Source: Paramecium tetraurelia
Taxonomy: Eukaryota > Ciliophora > Oligohymenophorea > Peniculida > Parameciidae
Direction of reading: 5' to 3'
Assembly (NCBI RefSeq): GCF_000165425.1
Contig: NW_001798955.1
Span: 558,001-622,000, forward strand
Length of the DNA: 64,000 nucleotides
Below the pieces are notes generated by a model, which saw nothing but the letters and a program-made list of their open reading frames with translations, was not told where the DNA came from and did no database searches. Made by a program: the position numbers and the translations under genes. Below, in pieces: positions 26,794 to 42,317 of this stretch (position 1 is its first letter; each line of letters begins with the position of its first letter).

Positions 26794-26810
26794 TATATAT
26801 TGTTATAATT

Positions 26811-29800
26811 TCAACTCATAATATTTTCGTATGCTCCTTATAATTAAGTTGATGAAAATGGATAAGTGGAGTTCTTCCAACGATCAAAATTGAATAAAGA
26901 TTGAATGATATTCAAATTGGTTTTCATAAATTTAGGACATGCTTAAGCAACTAAATAAATAAAAACTGGCAGAGTTCCATCTTAGCCAGGATTATCATCA
27001 ATTCCAGATATTTTCAATAATAAGGATAAGTTACTTAAACAATTAGAAATCATTTGTAGTTTCTCAATAGGAGTTATCACTTAATCAATCTATCTGAAAG
27101 CTAAATTCAATTTATATAATCAAATACATTCGCTCATTTTTATTAACATAGGTAGTTCTGATAAACAAATTTTCACCTCTTATTATTCTTCGAGATGTAT
27201 TAATTTCTTTTGACATTATTCAATAAATGGCTAATCTTCCTTTATCTCATTAACTGTACAATATTTCATCATGATTCTACGAACAACAGACTTCTCTGCT
27301 GTCTCATAACATAGATCAATATATTAATTATTCTTTTTCACATTCTAATTTTATGGGAAAAATGACTACTGTTCTAACCTTTCTTCTACTAATTTCATAT
27401 AACTTTAAAATAGTTTCTAAACACTATAATAATACAAATTTAAAAATTACATCTCTATAAAAACTTAATCTCCTTCTAAAGCAAGTTGCAAATGCTTCAG
27501 TCCACTCAATATATCTATAAAGTCTCTTATACTCTAAAATGGCAATTCCAATTATAATGAATTCAAATCTGCTCCATTCACAATCTATAAGAATTATTAT
27601 TTTTCATTATCTTTTGGATCTAATGATTTTGTTTTTGATGTGTCTTAAATTGAAATCAAATTGATTTATCCATATCTGAAACTCAATAAACATGGTATTT
27701 TGACATTCTTTAAAAAATAATTCAATTTTTTTTTTAATTCAATGGTTTTTAGCTATTTGTTCAAGGCTTTAATCTCTCTTCTCTCTGTTTGAAGTTATGT
27801 GATAATTTTCAAGAAAGCTTCTAACATTGCCTTTTATTCTAAATAAGAAACAAAGAGAACTTACGATTTTTAGCATTAGTAACTTTCTAATCGAATTCTT
27901 ATATCATTTCCTGACATAAAAGCGACAGATTATTGCTTGTATATTGATTTGGAATCATTTTATAAATTGAAAGCAAATAATTTGCGTATAACTAAGGTGA
28001 AATGTTCTCATATTGCTTGATTATTTGGCCCTTATTTTCATATGACTAAATTACATAATATAGATTACATCTTTATACATGTATATTAGGTTGTCGAAGC
28101 TTAGGATGATATTATTTCTCAATTTAGACAGAAGGGATATACGCTCAATAGAAATTAAGAATTATGCCACTACCTACTTTGCCTTGGAAATAAACAACAA
28201 CTCTTCCTTATCCTATGCACTGAACTTCTCTGTAAATTTAAAAGCTATGTCTATATAATTAACATTATAAAGATCAGATAGTCTATGTACTGAAAAATGC
28301 ATATTATTTGCCTGGACTTTCTATCCTTTCCATTGCACATGATTACTCATAAAATCACTTCCCATTTTTTAATTATACCTCATTATACAATCAGCTAATT
28401 CTCTTAAATCTGTATATCTGGTTAATTGTTTGCCTCCCAAAGAACCTTCTATTCTCGATTTTGATATAGTATTTAACAATATTTATAAATCCGATATAGA
28501 AAGTAAATAGGAAATGAAATGTTTTTCAGATTTTTCTTTGATATAAAAATTCAACTAAGTTGGAGGTAGTTCAATTAATTCTTTGAAATAATTAAATACA
28601 TTTTCATTGTTTAAAGAAATATTGAGGCCTTCAATGGCTTCTCCTTTCCAAACAGACAATAAAATTTTGCTTATAGCTGCAATATTGCTGGTCTAATATT
28701 AAGATGATTCTAATTATTGTTAATTTAAAAACATAGCTGTGAACTCAGGTAATATCCATTTGTTAATGAAAAATTAGATCAACAAGTTAAATATTTCTTC
28801 TTATTTATATGATTAATATAGGACTTTAAAGATTTGATATTGTAATCTGCATAAAGCTCTTATCATAAAAGGTAAATTGTGTAAACTGTTTAAAATGTTG
28901 TCACAAATAGAGTTAATGATCATCTCTGTCACTTTATGTCTATCATATAGAATTTTAGCGGTTTCTTCTAACAATTATGGGTCCATTATTCTCTATAAAG
29001 GAGTTTGACAATAAGATTAAATGGCTGGAGAGATTTATTCCATAATGGCATTCAGTATATATTCAGGTATATTTGTTCTTCTAACATTCTCATATACATT
29101 GATATCCTTGTTTTCTTCAGTTCCTTACATTAACATTGGTATAATATTAAACATTATTTTTCTTGCTTTGTTCTCTTGCTTTAATTTCAAAAGTTTTGCA
29201 GATTCTTTGCTTTCTTTCAATTTTAACTGAGATTCGTAAATTCTATATTTTATATATATATACAATTTACATCTTTGGATTCAATTGCAATTCTTCTTTC
29301 ACATTCATTAATAAGTTTAATGCTTATCCACAGATTTATTGTATATATGATTGACATAATGGTCCTTTGCTGAATCCAATGAGAAATTTGCAAACCAGAT
29401 TATTTTTATCCTGAAACAGTTCTAATGGATTCTTCAGATCTATCAATTCCAATTTTAAGAGTTCGCTTAATAATTTAAAAACTCCTTCTTAGAGACCAGC
29501 TCCTACAATAGGGTCATAGAGGAAAGTAAGAATATCAAATATAAACTCATCTAAATTATGAACACCAACATCCAAAGATGAATGGATTAATTGTGCAAAT
29601 AACTCTTGATTTTCCATTAACAAAAATAAGAATTTTTGGATTTCAGAATGATAATTATCAAATTTGAATCCCAGTATACATTGTTTTTGATTATAATTAT
29701 TTGCTTATTGTTGATTGTACATTCTACGTAAGTCTTTATATCGAAGTTAAGTCTGGTAATACTTCTCTGTCGTATTCAGTAGAATCTATATGCGCTCATT

Positions 29801-30002
29801 CTTGGTTTCATTTTCTAATTTGCAATTGCCACAAAGTACCCTTATTTAACAAATTATATTGCAATTATAGATTCTCCTACAACGCATTCCACTACAGAAT
29901 TGTATCTGATTTGAATGATTGCCTTTTGGAAAGTCTAAGCTGATTCGAATCTTGGACTTAAGCAATATCTCCATTGCTTAATTCTTCTTACATTTCGAAC
30001 AT
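26811..30002 (-). CDS. VPS9-domain protein, probable Rab5-family GEF with RasGAP-like N-terminal half
   Basis: 1020 aa. The C-terminal 120 residues are a VPS9 domain: TPIEKLQMISNCLSNLSLLL, then a DDNPGQDGTLPVFIYLVAQA segment holding the conserved Asp and Tyr that catalyse nucleotide exchange on Rab5-type GTPases. The N-terminal 400 residues resemble the RasGAP-like fold (QELFAQLIHSSLD, FLYDPIVGAGLQEG, PFMIRALCRLQYQIF), so the order matches GAPVD1/RME-6, endosomal regulators; I see no certain arginine finger, and that part of the call is inference. Introns: 29815-29839, 29243-29270, 28046-28068, 27839-27864 and 27101-27127; exons sum to 1021 codons. Stop TGA at 26811-26813. Confidence 0.8.
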
Positions 30003-30346
30003 TTCTATATAATTCGATTTAATTTTAATTTATTAATGCAAAATAACATTATTCTACAAATATTTGGTTTAAATTAGAGTTCTCCTATAATTAACTCATC
30101 CACTCTGTTATCATCATCATTATAAATGTGAGTTTTGCAGAGAATGAATTATATTTTATAGACCTAACAATTAAACTCAACATATAGAAATTAATTACAT
30201 TTTGAGATTAACTAAGTTAATAAAGTTAAGTTCAGCAATATTTCGGCGTTACATATTATTCCTTATTTTGAAAGCATCAAAATTTGTTTCACTAAATTTG
30301 ATAAATAAAGTTATTTAACTACTTAAAATAATTTCAAATTAACACT
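30003..30346. other. Divergent promoter interval
   Basis: 344 bp AT-rich spacer between the VPS9 gene (minus) and the next plus-strand gene. No feature is recognisable. Confidence 0.5.
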
Positions 30347-31048
30347 ATGCTGCCCTTTGAAATGGAGCCATTCTTTCCTGTTTTAATTGAAAACAAATCC
30401 TTATTCAGAAAGATTAAGAGAAGGCATCATTCAACTTAACCCATCGAACGCAAATCTTAATAACCAATTGAATCCTTTTATGAAAGATCTTTTGTAATAT
30501 AGAGAAAAGAATTATAATGTCGCACCTTAGAACCAAAAAAATAGATTTCAATTTAGTAGCCAAAAACTTCAATGAGTGGTAGAGAAAACATTAATGACGA
30601 AATGAGTTTTGAAAAATTGATTCAAACATTTTTATAAGTAAATTCTTTCAATCCTTCAAAATAATCAACAATAAATAAAAAAGCCTTTAAGTTAATATCT
30701 CAAAATAAAGAAATTCAAATTCTTGAAGAAGAACATAAATGTATTTCAATTTTTAAACCTAACTAGCTCTTTAATCAAGATTTTTTAAAGAAATCCATTC
30801 ATATGTAAACAACTGTAGGAAATTTTGATATTTAATTAAACTATTTTATAATTTGTATTCCCTTCATTATTCTAAAAAATCAATTATTCCAACAATTTCT
30901 TATGCCATAAAACAACGAAGGTTACAAAAAATGTGGTGTTAATAAAATTAACTTTATCAATTTAACTAATTTAATTATTAAACTATTATAGGATACATTC
31001 AATAAATCTCCATTTATTTATTTCTTAAAAGTAGAATATTGTACATGA
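30347..31048 (+). CDS. Hypothetical protein, basic N-terminal half
   Basis: Open frame of 233 aa without introns, from MLPFEMEPFFPVLIENKSLF to a TGA at 31046-31048. The first 130 residues are Lys/Arg/Gln/Ser-rich (RKIKRRHHSTQPIERKSQQP); the rest is hydrophobic and Asn-rich and could include read-through of unrecognised introns. I know of no matching family. It lies 98 bp upstream of a co-directional gene. The N-terminal half looks convincingly coding; the C-terminal limit is uncertain. Confidence 0.5.
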
Positions 31049-31147
31049 TTTATTTTCTAATTCTAATTCAAGTAATCATGAAACTTGTGTTATATATCTT
31101 TGATACTACACATTTTGGATTTAAAAACAAAACAATTTATTTTATTT

Positions 31148-32362
31148 ATGTAATTGACAAAAGAAAATATTGAATTTTACATTCAGAGAAGAAAATAGTA
31201 TTGCCAAGACTTCTTAAAGTTAACCAACCAGTTCAAACCGAAATTAGCGCTATTACAAAAAAGATTGATAGCTACAAAGTAGGGCATAGATGGCCCTATT
31301 AAATCAGTTTCTCATTAACATAAGATCAAAAAAGTCAATAAGGTGTTGGCTTCTCTCTCAAAATCAGAAGAAGTTCAAAATAAAATTGATAAAGAAATGG
31401 TTAGGCGTTAGTGTCAGTACAAATTAGATGAGGTTCCTAATTGCAAGTATAGAATAATGCAAATTTAGTTTCAATTACTCTTAAACTTGTAATAAGATAC
31501 AATAAGCTATGATACCCTTGATTCAAAATCTTTAAGTATAGATTAAAGATAAGGAGGATTAGATTTAGGGCGATTCAGACTGTTCTGATTTGTATATAAA
31601 AGTATATTAATAAACTTTATTAAGAGAGATGAGTTCCATCAAATGAAGCATAAATCGAAGAGATTACAATAAATTATAGAGAAATTATAGGTAATGGAGG
31701 TACAATAGGAAGAAAAGGTTTATAGAGAAAGTATCAGAAAATTGGAAAAGTTTGATAAAGAATTTGATTATGATGAAACGCTACCTTATTAGGCATTAAT
31801 ATCAAAAAGGAGATTAGAAGCAAAGGTGTTAATGGATGAAGAAAAAAGATAGAGAAGGTTAGTTGAGAGTGAAAGAGTTAGAGAAAATGTTGAAGAATAG
31901 AAATAAAAATATCATTTATTAGATAATAAAATAAAAATCCATTATAGAAAGATTGGAATATCAAAGGGAAAATTAGAGAGTGTAAGTGATTTTCAATAAA
32001 ATACAAATGATCACAAATCAATACCATAACTTAATGGAGATTCTCTAAAGTCTGCAATAAAACAGTAATTAAAAAGTATTTTAAATGCAGATAAACGGTT
32101 TTCGTTAACATTATTCTCAACATAATTGAACTCCTCAAATATCCCGTATTATATTAATTTATGATTAAGCCCCATTGGTGATGGTTTAACAGCCTCTATT
32201 GCAAGCAATATTACTAACAAACAAAAAACTGTAATAAGTGATTTTGGAAAGAAAACCTCGAAAAGATTTAACAAAGTAGAGAGACGGTATCATACTTTAG
32301 GGTAATAATTGGAGAATGGATCAAATTTTGATTTTTAAGATAATAAATTAATCTTATTATGA
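31148..32362 (+). CDS. Hypothetical coiled-coil protein
   Basis: 381 aa from MQLTKENIEFYIQRRKQYCQ. Rich in Lys, Gln, Glu and Leu with long predicted helices, including RLQQIIEKLQVMEVQQEEKV and RRLVESERVRENVEEQKQ, and a basic Ser-rich tail (FGKKTSKRFNKVERRYHTLG). No catalytic motif or known domain. Introns: 31447-31468, 31602-31624 and 32146-32169; with them the exons sum to 382 codons, and without the last one an in-frame TGA at 32162 would end the protein early. Its stop (32360-32362) directly abuts the stop of the opposite-strand gene. Structural role is a guess from composition only. Confidence 0.7.
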
Positions 32363-33569
32363 TCAAGATTATTTAATTTGACACTTGAGACAATTGACTG
32401 ATTGATTTGTAGGAAAAAGTACTAAGTAGATTTCTAAGCAATTCATACAATATCTATAACTTGGGTTTGAGATTCTAGGTGGGTGAAATTGATAACCATG
32501 ACATTGTGTGCAAGGATAAGCTTTGTTACAACAAGAGAAAATTGGAATGGTATTGCAAGGTAATCTGTGAGGACAATCTTAAGTGTATAGAATATGTGGA
32601 AATGTTCTTAACTGTTTCTCTCTTTCAAATTGTTTTTCATTCTTCTTTTGCTCTTCCTTTACTTTAATTTATTCAAGTTCCCTTTACTGTTACTCTTTTT
32701 TCTTTTGAATTAATTGTTATTTTTAAATTTGTGACTATCTTTTGACTTCCTCTTATTTTTGAACTTCAACCTTTTTTTCTTCCTCTTAAACTTCATTCAT
32801 TATTATTTAAAAGGGTCGAAATTGTTCGAGATACTTTTCCTGTTTTTATGCTAAAATCTAGAGTTTTTGTTAAGCATATTCTTTCCTTTATTTTGAATCA
32901 ATAATTTAGATTTTGTTATTGTCTCCTAAAGCAGTGCTTAATTCAAATTATAATTGTTCTCTGAAATCATTCCAAGATTATTGAACTTAATCAACTTTTG
33001 TTGTCAGATACTTTTCAGTTTCATCAATAATGTATTCAACTTCAGATAGATGTTTACCTTATATGAAACTTAAACTTTCTTTGAGTTCTTCTTAGGTCAT
33101 ATCAAATATATTTTTGTTGCTTAAGTAGTTTACTCTATTTTGAAGATCTCTTTCTAAAGGTTACCATGATAATGCTTCATCAATTGATTTAATTACATTT
33201 TCTTCTATTTACTATAATCTTTCTTAGACAGTTATTCTCAATTTTGCAAAAAATGTTCTTACTTAAGTAATTTTATCAGGAACTCTCATAATTTAATTGC
33301 AAAGGTTGTCAAACTAGGTTATAATGGTATATTGAATTTACTTAATGTCTTCTGTCATCGAATATTTTGCAAAATGTTTAGATCTCCATATTTTGAGATG
33401 CATGATTACCATGTTATTCAATTTAACAATAAGAGCAACCTAACCTATTATCTGCCTCACAATTTGGATATTGACAAATGAAGACCATCTTATTCTTCTC
33501 ATGAGAACTTTTGGTGCAAATAGCTTCCAAATTCAATCCTAACATTTTAATGATCGATCGTTCATGCAT
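32363..33569 (-). CDS. B-box-like plus CHY-like zinc-binding protein
   Basis: 392 aa. Residues 18-65 carry a Cys/His array of the B-box type found in many ciliate proteins (CTKSSHEKNK, CEADNRLGCSYC, HGNHAS). The middle 250 residues are coiled coil (EEEKKVEVQKQEEVKRQSQI). The last 75 residues hold CPHRLPCN, SCCNKAYPCTQCHGYQFH, CMNCLE and CLKC, which fit the Cys-His spacing of a CHY zinc finger. One intron (33314-33341, 28 nt); exons sum to 393 codons. Start at 33569 (MHERSIIKML). CHY fingers usually occur in RCHY1-type ubiquitin ligases; I see no RING finger here, so ligase activity should not be assumed. Confidence 0.75.
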
Positions 33570-33916
33570 AGATTGAAGTTGTTATTTCGATATGATTTAA
33601 GAGGGTCTCTTTTACAAAGTTCTAGTTGGGGAGGGAGGATGCTGAAATGTTTTAGAGCTATTTATTAACGTAGATCTCACCTAACTGACTAACAATGACC
33701 GACGGGACTACTAGAACTATGAAATGATTATTATTAGGATTTCGACATTTCTAACTGTAGTTGGCTACCAGTCATCTGGTCTTGGGTTTAATTTGCTATC
33801 TTTTTAGGACTCGATGAATTTTACGAATTCAATGAGCTTCTCCTTAGATATTACGGTGTTTTAGCATATTTAAGTTAGGATTTTTGCATATTAATTTAAT
33901 TTGCGGTCGATTTGAG
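33570..33916. other. Divergent promoter interval before CLU
   Basis: 347 bp between the start of the zinc protein (minus) and the preferred CLU start (plus). It is somewhat less AT-rich than other spacers. A frame upstream of 33917 is open but begins without ATG, so it is taken as 5' UTR. Confidence 0.5.
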
Positions 33917-36900
33917 ATGAAACAAACAAAAGAAGAAAGTGTAAAATTGTATTTAGACTTCTATGACAAATATACTTGGCCACTAGAGATAGCTGAAACT
34001 TTGCTAGAAGTCAGACAATATCTTACAGAATCCACAATATTGTCCCTCTTTCAAAATTTCTACTTTTCTCATAAAGGATAGCGAATCAATGAGTACAGTG
34101 AGTTTTCCATTCCCGACGGAGGAAAGTTGCAAGTGTTATTAGGTACAGGTTTCAATAATCATATAGATGAGTTTAATGAAAGAACAGCTAGATTTCATTT
34201 AAGAAGAGTCTAAGAAATAATTGCCAATCTATCACATTATCAATATCTTTGCAAAGGCAAAATTTCGAATGAAGATTCATTATCACTAAAAGAAATAGGG
34301 GATTTGTAATTAAACGATATCCTCCAACCAGCTATCAAACCAACCTTACTCTTAAATGATGACAATAAGGCTATTAAATAGAACGTGTAATAGTTGGGGT
34401 TGTCATCTTTCAATCCCCCTCCTCTTTCGCGAAAATTAAAGGGTATTGGACACAACAATAATTAGGTGATCTCTTTTATATCGTCCTTAAAACCATTGAG
34501 TCAGTTGAACTGATAATAACAGCCTCGAATTTAGGTTTCTATGTCAATAGCTCTTAAGGGAGAACGTTTGAGTCAACTCAAAAAAGTGATTGCTACTACA
34601 ATCTGATAGATTTGATTGTGGATCACAGTCCCTCATTTAAGTAAACTGATCCATTTACATAATATTAGAAAGGAATTAATTAATGCGATCCCAGAGTAAT
34701 AACAACCTGCATTACCAGCTACTATAAAATATAATCATAAGTGGTTGTCAGTGCCTGAAGTTCCTTTGACATTGGATCATTAAAGAAGTGAGAGTTGGGC
34801 ATTGGATTTACATGGATTTGATGTTTCTAGTTTGAGAGATTGGAATGAAGAATTGTCAAGTCTTTCGTTCATTGCCCAAAATTGATTTAATTCAAAAATT
34901 GAATAGAGACAAAGCATTATCAAAGGTCTATGGAGACTTTGTTGAAGCTGCAGTTAGAGGAGCTTGTGCTGTTGTCGATAAAATTATCTAGCCTTTAAAT
35001 CCCATGGATGTCGAATGCTAATAGGTTTACGTTTACAATCAGATATTCTTTAGTTTTGCTATGGAAACACCAGAAGATTTTAGAGTATTTAAAATTATAT
35101 AAATTAAAGTAAGAAAGTGGTCCTGATGCTACACCAACAGTCTCAACAACTAATTGCGATTTTAGAAATTTGTAGATTCTCCATAAATTAGACATTCCTG
35201 GATTAAGTGTTTTGAATACTTGTTTAGTTGATTATAAAGGGAGAAGAGTTATTGCATAGTCCATTATACCAGGAATACTCAATAGTGATCATAGCAATTG
35301 CACTTAGTATGGTTCAATTGATGATGGAAAGACCATTCAAAAATCTGAAGAGTTTCACAAAGTCATGTCAAAAACATGTGAATTCTTCCATCTTGATACT
35401 GATATTGTATTTCTTGACAGCAACCAACAAAAGTATTCCATGGCTGGAAGCATAGAAGTCAAAGGTATCATGGGATCAGATAAAAGAATGTATTTGCTCG
35501 ATCTTTTAAGACTTTCTCCAAGAGACTATAATTATTAAGGAGAAAACAATTAATGTTGTGTTTTGAGATATGAATTACTTCAAAATTATTGGGTTGTTAA
35601 TACTATTTAAAAAATTAAACAAAATAATAGTGATGACCCTAAAACATAATAGGAAGCATATTAAAATATTTAAAATCTATTGATTGGCAATCCTAAGGAA
35701 GGATTAAAGTTGAACCCAGCTTTGGGCACTAAGACCGCATTATAAACCTCAGAGAAATTAACATAATAGGAGGAGGATTTAAAAAAATTGGCTACATTTT
35801 TATTAAATTAAGCAATTCCTCAACTGATTTAAGAATTATCATAACCAGAAACATCAAGACACTCAGATCTAAGCATCTCAGACATTTTCCATTCTCATGG
35901 AGTCAATATGAGATATCTTGGAAAAGTAATCAGTTTTATTCGTTCTGAAGAATAACCCTCTTTAAGACTTACTCTGGAAAGAGTTGTCTTTGCTAAGACA
36001 TTAAAACACATTTTTAGAGAATCCATGAGATAGGCACCTCAAAATTAATTATCTTAAATCTTGAGTCATCTTTTAAATGTAATATTCTCTAATTCCAATC
36101 CTTCAGTTAATAATAATAAATAAGAGGAGAAGAAGAAAAAGAAGAAGAACAAAAATAAAAGTACTCAAAATGGTGATAAACCTCACTTTCGATGTTTAAT
36201 TTAAGCCAACAATTATCAATATCCCACATACTAAGAGGTTTGGGATTAAATCAATAAGATTGCAGAAGCCAGATATTAACATAAAATAGATTCATCTATA
36301 TTGAATAAGAAAGGGTTCCATAAATTATCCTGTTTAAGAGAGCTATGTTAATAAATAGGATTACAATTGGTAGCTCGAGACTACCATGATTTCTAACCTT
36401 CTGATATAGTAGGAATCCAGCCAATTATCAAATTTATAGAGTAAGTATCAGAGGATGCTAAAAATAATATAGAAATTGGTCAAAAGTATATGCTTGAACA
36501 TTAAAATCTTCATCAAGCTTTAGAATCTTATCTTACTGCATCACAAATAATATTAAATTTACATGGTTAGATGCATAAAGAATTGGCAAATTGCTATTCC
36601 AAGATTTCAGCAGTCTATTTGAGAAAATAGGAATATGATGCAGCCATACACTTCTAAAAGCAAGCCATTTAGATTTATACTGCAATCTACGGTTATGATC
36701 ACCCTTTAACAATATAAGCTATAACAGCTTTGTCATTATATTACTTTTCGACCAAAAGTTATAAGGAAGCTTTCAATCATATGCTGCATACTTTATATCT
36801 TGCCAATTTAATTGGAGGGGAAGGCTAAGAAGTATTTAATCAATATACAAATTTGTCATTGCTTTATTCAGAAAGTGGTTAGCATTAGAGTGCTTTGAAC

Positions 36901-37501
36901 TGCTTATTTGAAGGACTGGAGAAGTGTGAATCATTGTTTAAGTCTTTCTCAGGGACAGAGACCTAATAGTACAAATTGAGAATATCTGGATATTATTCAG
37001 CGATTGCTTTGGAACATGGTGAAATTGGAGACTTCTAAAAGGCAGTTGAATTCTAAGAAAGAGCATCTGATCTATTAAAGAGAGTAATATAATGTATTAA
37101 AATTAGACTCTCAAGCCTGAAGACACAAGAGTCAAGGAAGCAGATGCTTTATTAGCCAACTTAAAAAAGGCTTTGAATGAAAAAAGAAAAGACACTCAAT
37201 AATCAAATTTAGGTATTCTAATTTTTCTATAAATCATAGATAGCAGAAGATAATTTGGTACCAATCGCAATTAGTAATTAAAAACAGAATAGTAAACCTA
37301 ACAAATATCAGAGGAAACATATGTAGAAACTGATAAGGTAAAAATAAGTTTTATTTTTCATAGGAAAGAGAGGCTTTATTGTAAAAATTAAGAGCAGCCA
37401 AATAGAGTATGAAATTCAAGAATAAAAACCAAATGGATATAAATCGATATATTCTTGCTTAATAACTTTATAGACAATAGCAACAATAGCAGAAAGAGTG
37501 A
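33917..37501 (+). CDS. CLU: Clustered mitochondria protein CLU (one apparent 1-base shift)
   Basis: About 1143 aa. Cytosolic RNA-binding protein that controls mitochondrial distribution and nuclear-encoded mitochondrial mRNAs. Recognised by the ubiquitin-like N-terminus (LLEVRQYLTES, GQRINEYSEF), FNPPPLSRKLKGDLFYIVLK, the CLU-domain signature LRDWNEEL, the eIF3-p135-like region and four TPR units (SQIILNLHGQMHKELANCYS onward). Introns: 34443-34465, 34641-34668, 35085-35109, 37084-37106, 37213-37239 and 37338-37363. Span minus introns leaves a remainder of one, matching a surplus T in the run at 34863-34865 right after RDWNEELSS. The start ATG 33917 (MKQTKEESVKLYLDFYDKY) fits; stop TGA 37499-37501. 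Confidence 0.93.
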
Positions 37502-37692
37502 AAGATAACTGTGATTATTATGTATTTTGTTTAATATTGTTTATTAATTGTAATCACTAATACTGTTGGATTTGTTATTATGCAAATTATTCTAATGTGA
37601 AAACTTAACTTACATTTGCTAATTTAATAAAAATAGTAAATTAAATTGACGAGTCTAAATTAATATTTATAACCCTGATCTTTAATTAGAGA

Positions 37693-38638
37693 ATGTTAAC
37701 CATTGATATCGTTTATGAAGGGCGATCCAACTTAATTTGGACATGAGCAATGCAAGATGAGTTAGATAGGTTATGATATTGTTAAGTCTGAGATCCCGAA
37801 GTCTTAGAATCACTCCTATTGCCATTCAACTGGTACTCAAGTGAGAAAATATTAATTATAATCAGAGAATAAATGGTAAATTGATTTAGAGGATTTGAAG
37901 AGCGAGTTAGATGAAAACACTAAGTTTTTTATATGTTATAAATCCTTCGAATCCTTGTGGATCAGTATTTTCAAAGGAACATGTTTAGGAAATTATAGAT
38001 TGGGCGAATTAGAATAGGGTTTTAATAGTTGCTGATGAAATTTACTATGGTATGTCATTTGGGGAATTTGTGTCATTCTGAGAATTGGCAGATAAGGGAC
38101 CCATAATACGTTTGGGAGAAATGGACAAGATGTTCTTTACACCTGTTTGGTAAATATCATGGATGATTTTTTATGATAAAAATCACTATGCTGTTGAAAT
38201 CAAATAGGCAATGTACAATATATGTCAGTTTTTATTGTATGCCAATGTATTCGTAATTAATTCTCTACCTTAAATACTTGATTAATTGACAATATTTTAT
38301 GCTAGAGACAGAATGACGCATTTTAAGGAGAATCATGATTTTTTAATCTAAGAATTAGATCAAATTAGAGGTTTAAAATGCATTCCAGCTTAAGGAACAT
38401 TTTATTTAACTGTTCTTATTGATTTGGAGGTGTTTTAAGTTAAAAGTGATACAGAATTTGCCAAGAAGTTACTTGGGGAGGAAAACATAATTTTGTTACC
38501 CTTGTCTTGGAATGGCACTGAGAAGTATCAAGGGTTTAGGTAATGATTCTCATAATTAAAAGAATGCTGACGATAGCAACTAAGGATGTGTATGTAGAGA
38601 TGATTGGAAGATTGAAGGAGTTTGTAAAAAGATTGTGA
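37693..38638 (+). pseudogene. Broken tyrosine-aminotransferase-like gene
   Basis: Pieces of a class I PLP aminotransferase occur in order but not in one frame: GDPTQFG near 37721, WQIDLEDLKSELDENTKFF near 37872, NPSNPCGSVFSKEH near 37945, VADEIYYGM, and LGEMDKMFFTPVW where the PLP-binding Lys is expected, then a C-terminal helix (EMIGRLKEFVKRL) ending at 38638. The segment with the PLP-phosphate loop, normally between the first two pieces, is missing. There is a frame change near 37930, an in-frame TGA at 38079-38081 and another change near 38540. GWR after the Lys has become VWQ. This is a host paralogue in decay, plausibly left from a genome duplication. Confidence 0.8.
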
Positions 38639-38698
38639 TTTTATTTTCATTTATAAACAGGGTTGATAAATATTATCTTTTATTTAAATTTTTATTAA

Positions 38699-42272
<3,574 letters not shown>

Positions 42273-42317
42273 ATGATAAATCATAAATCAAATAAAATCA
42301 TATATATATTATTTGTA

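Noticed and set aside
33884-33916. Upstream extension of CLU beginning at a TTG codon
   Set aside because: It lacks an ATG; the family's ubiquitin-like start follows the ATG at 33917.
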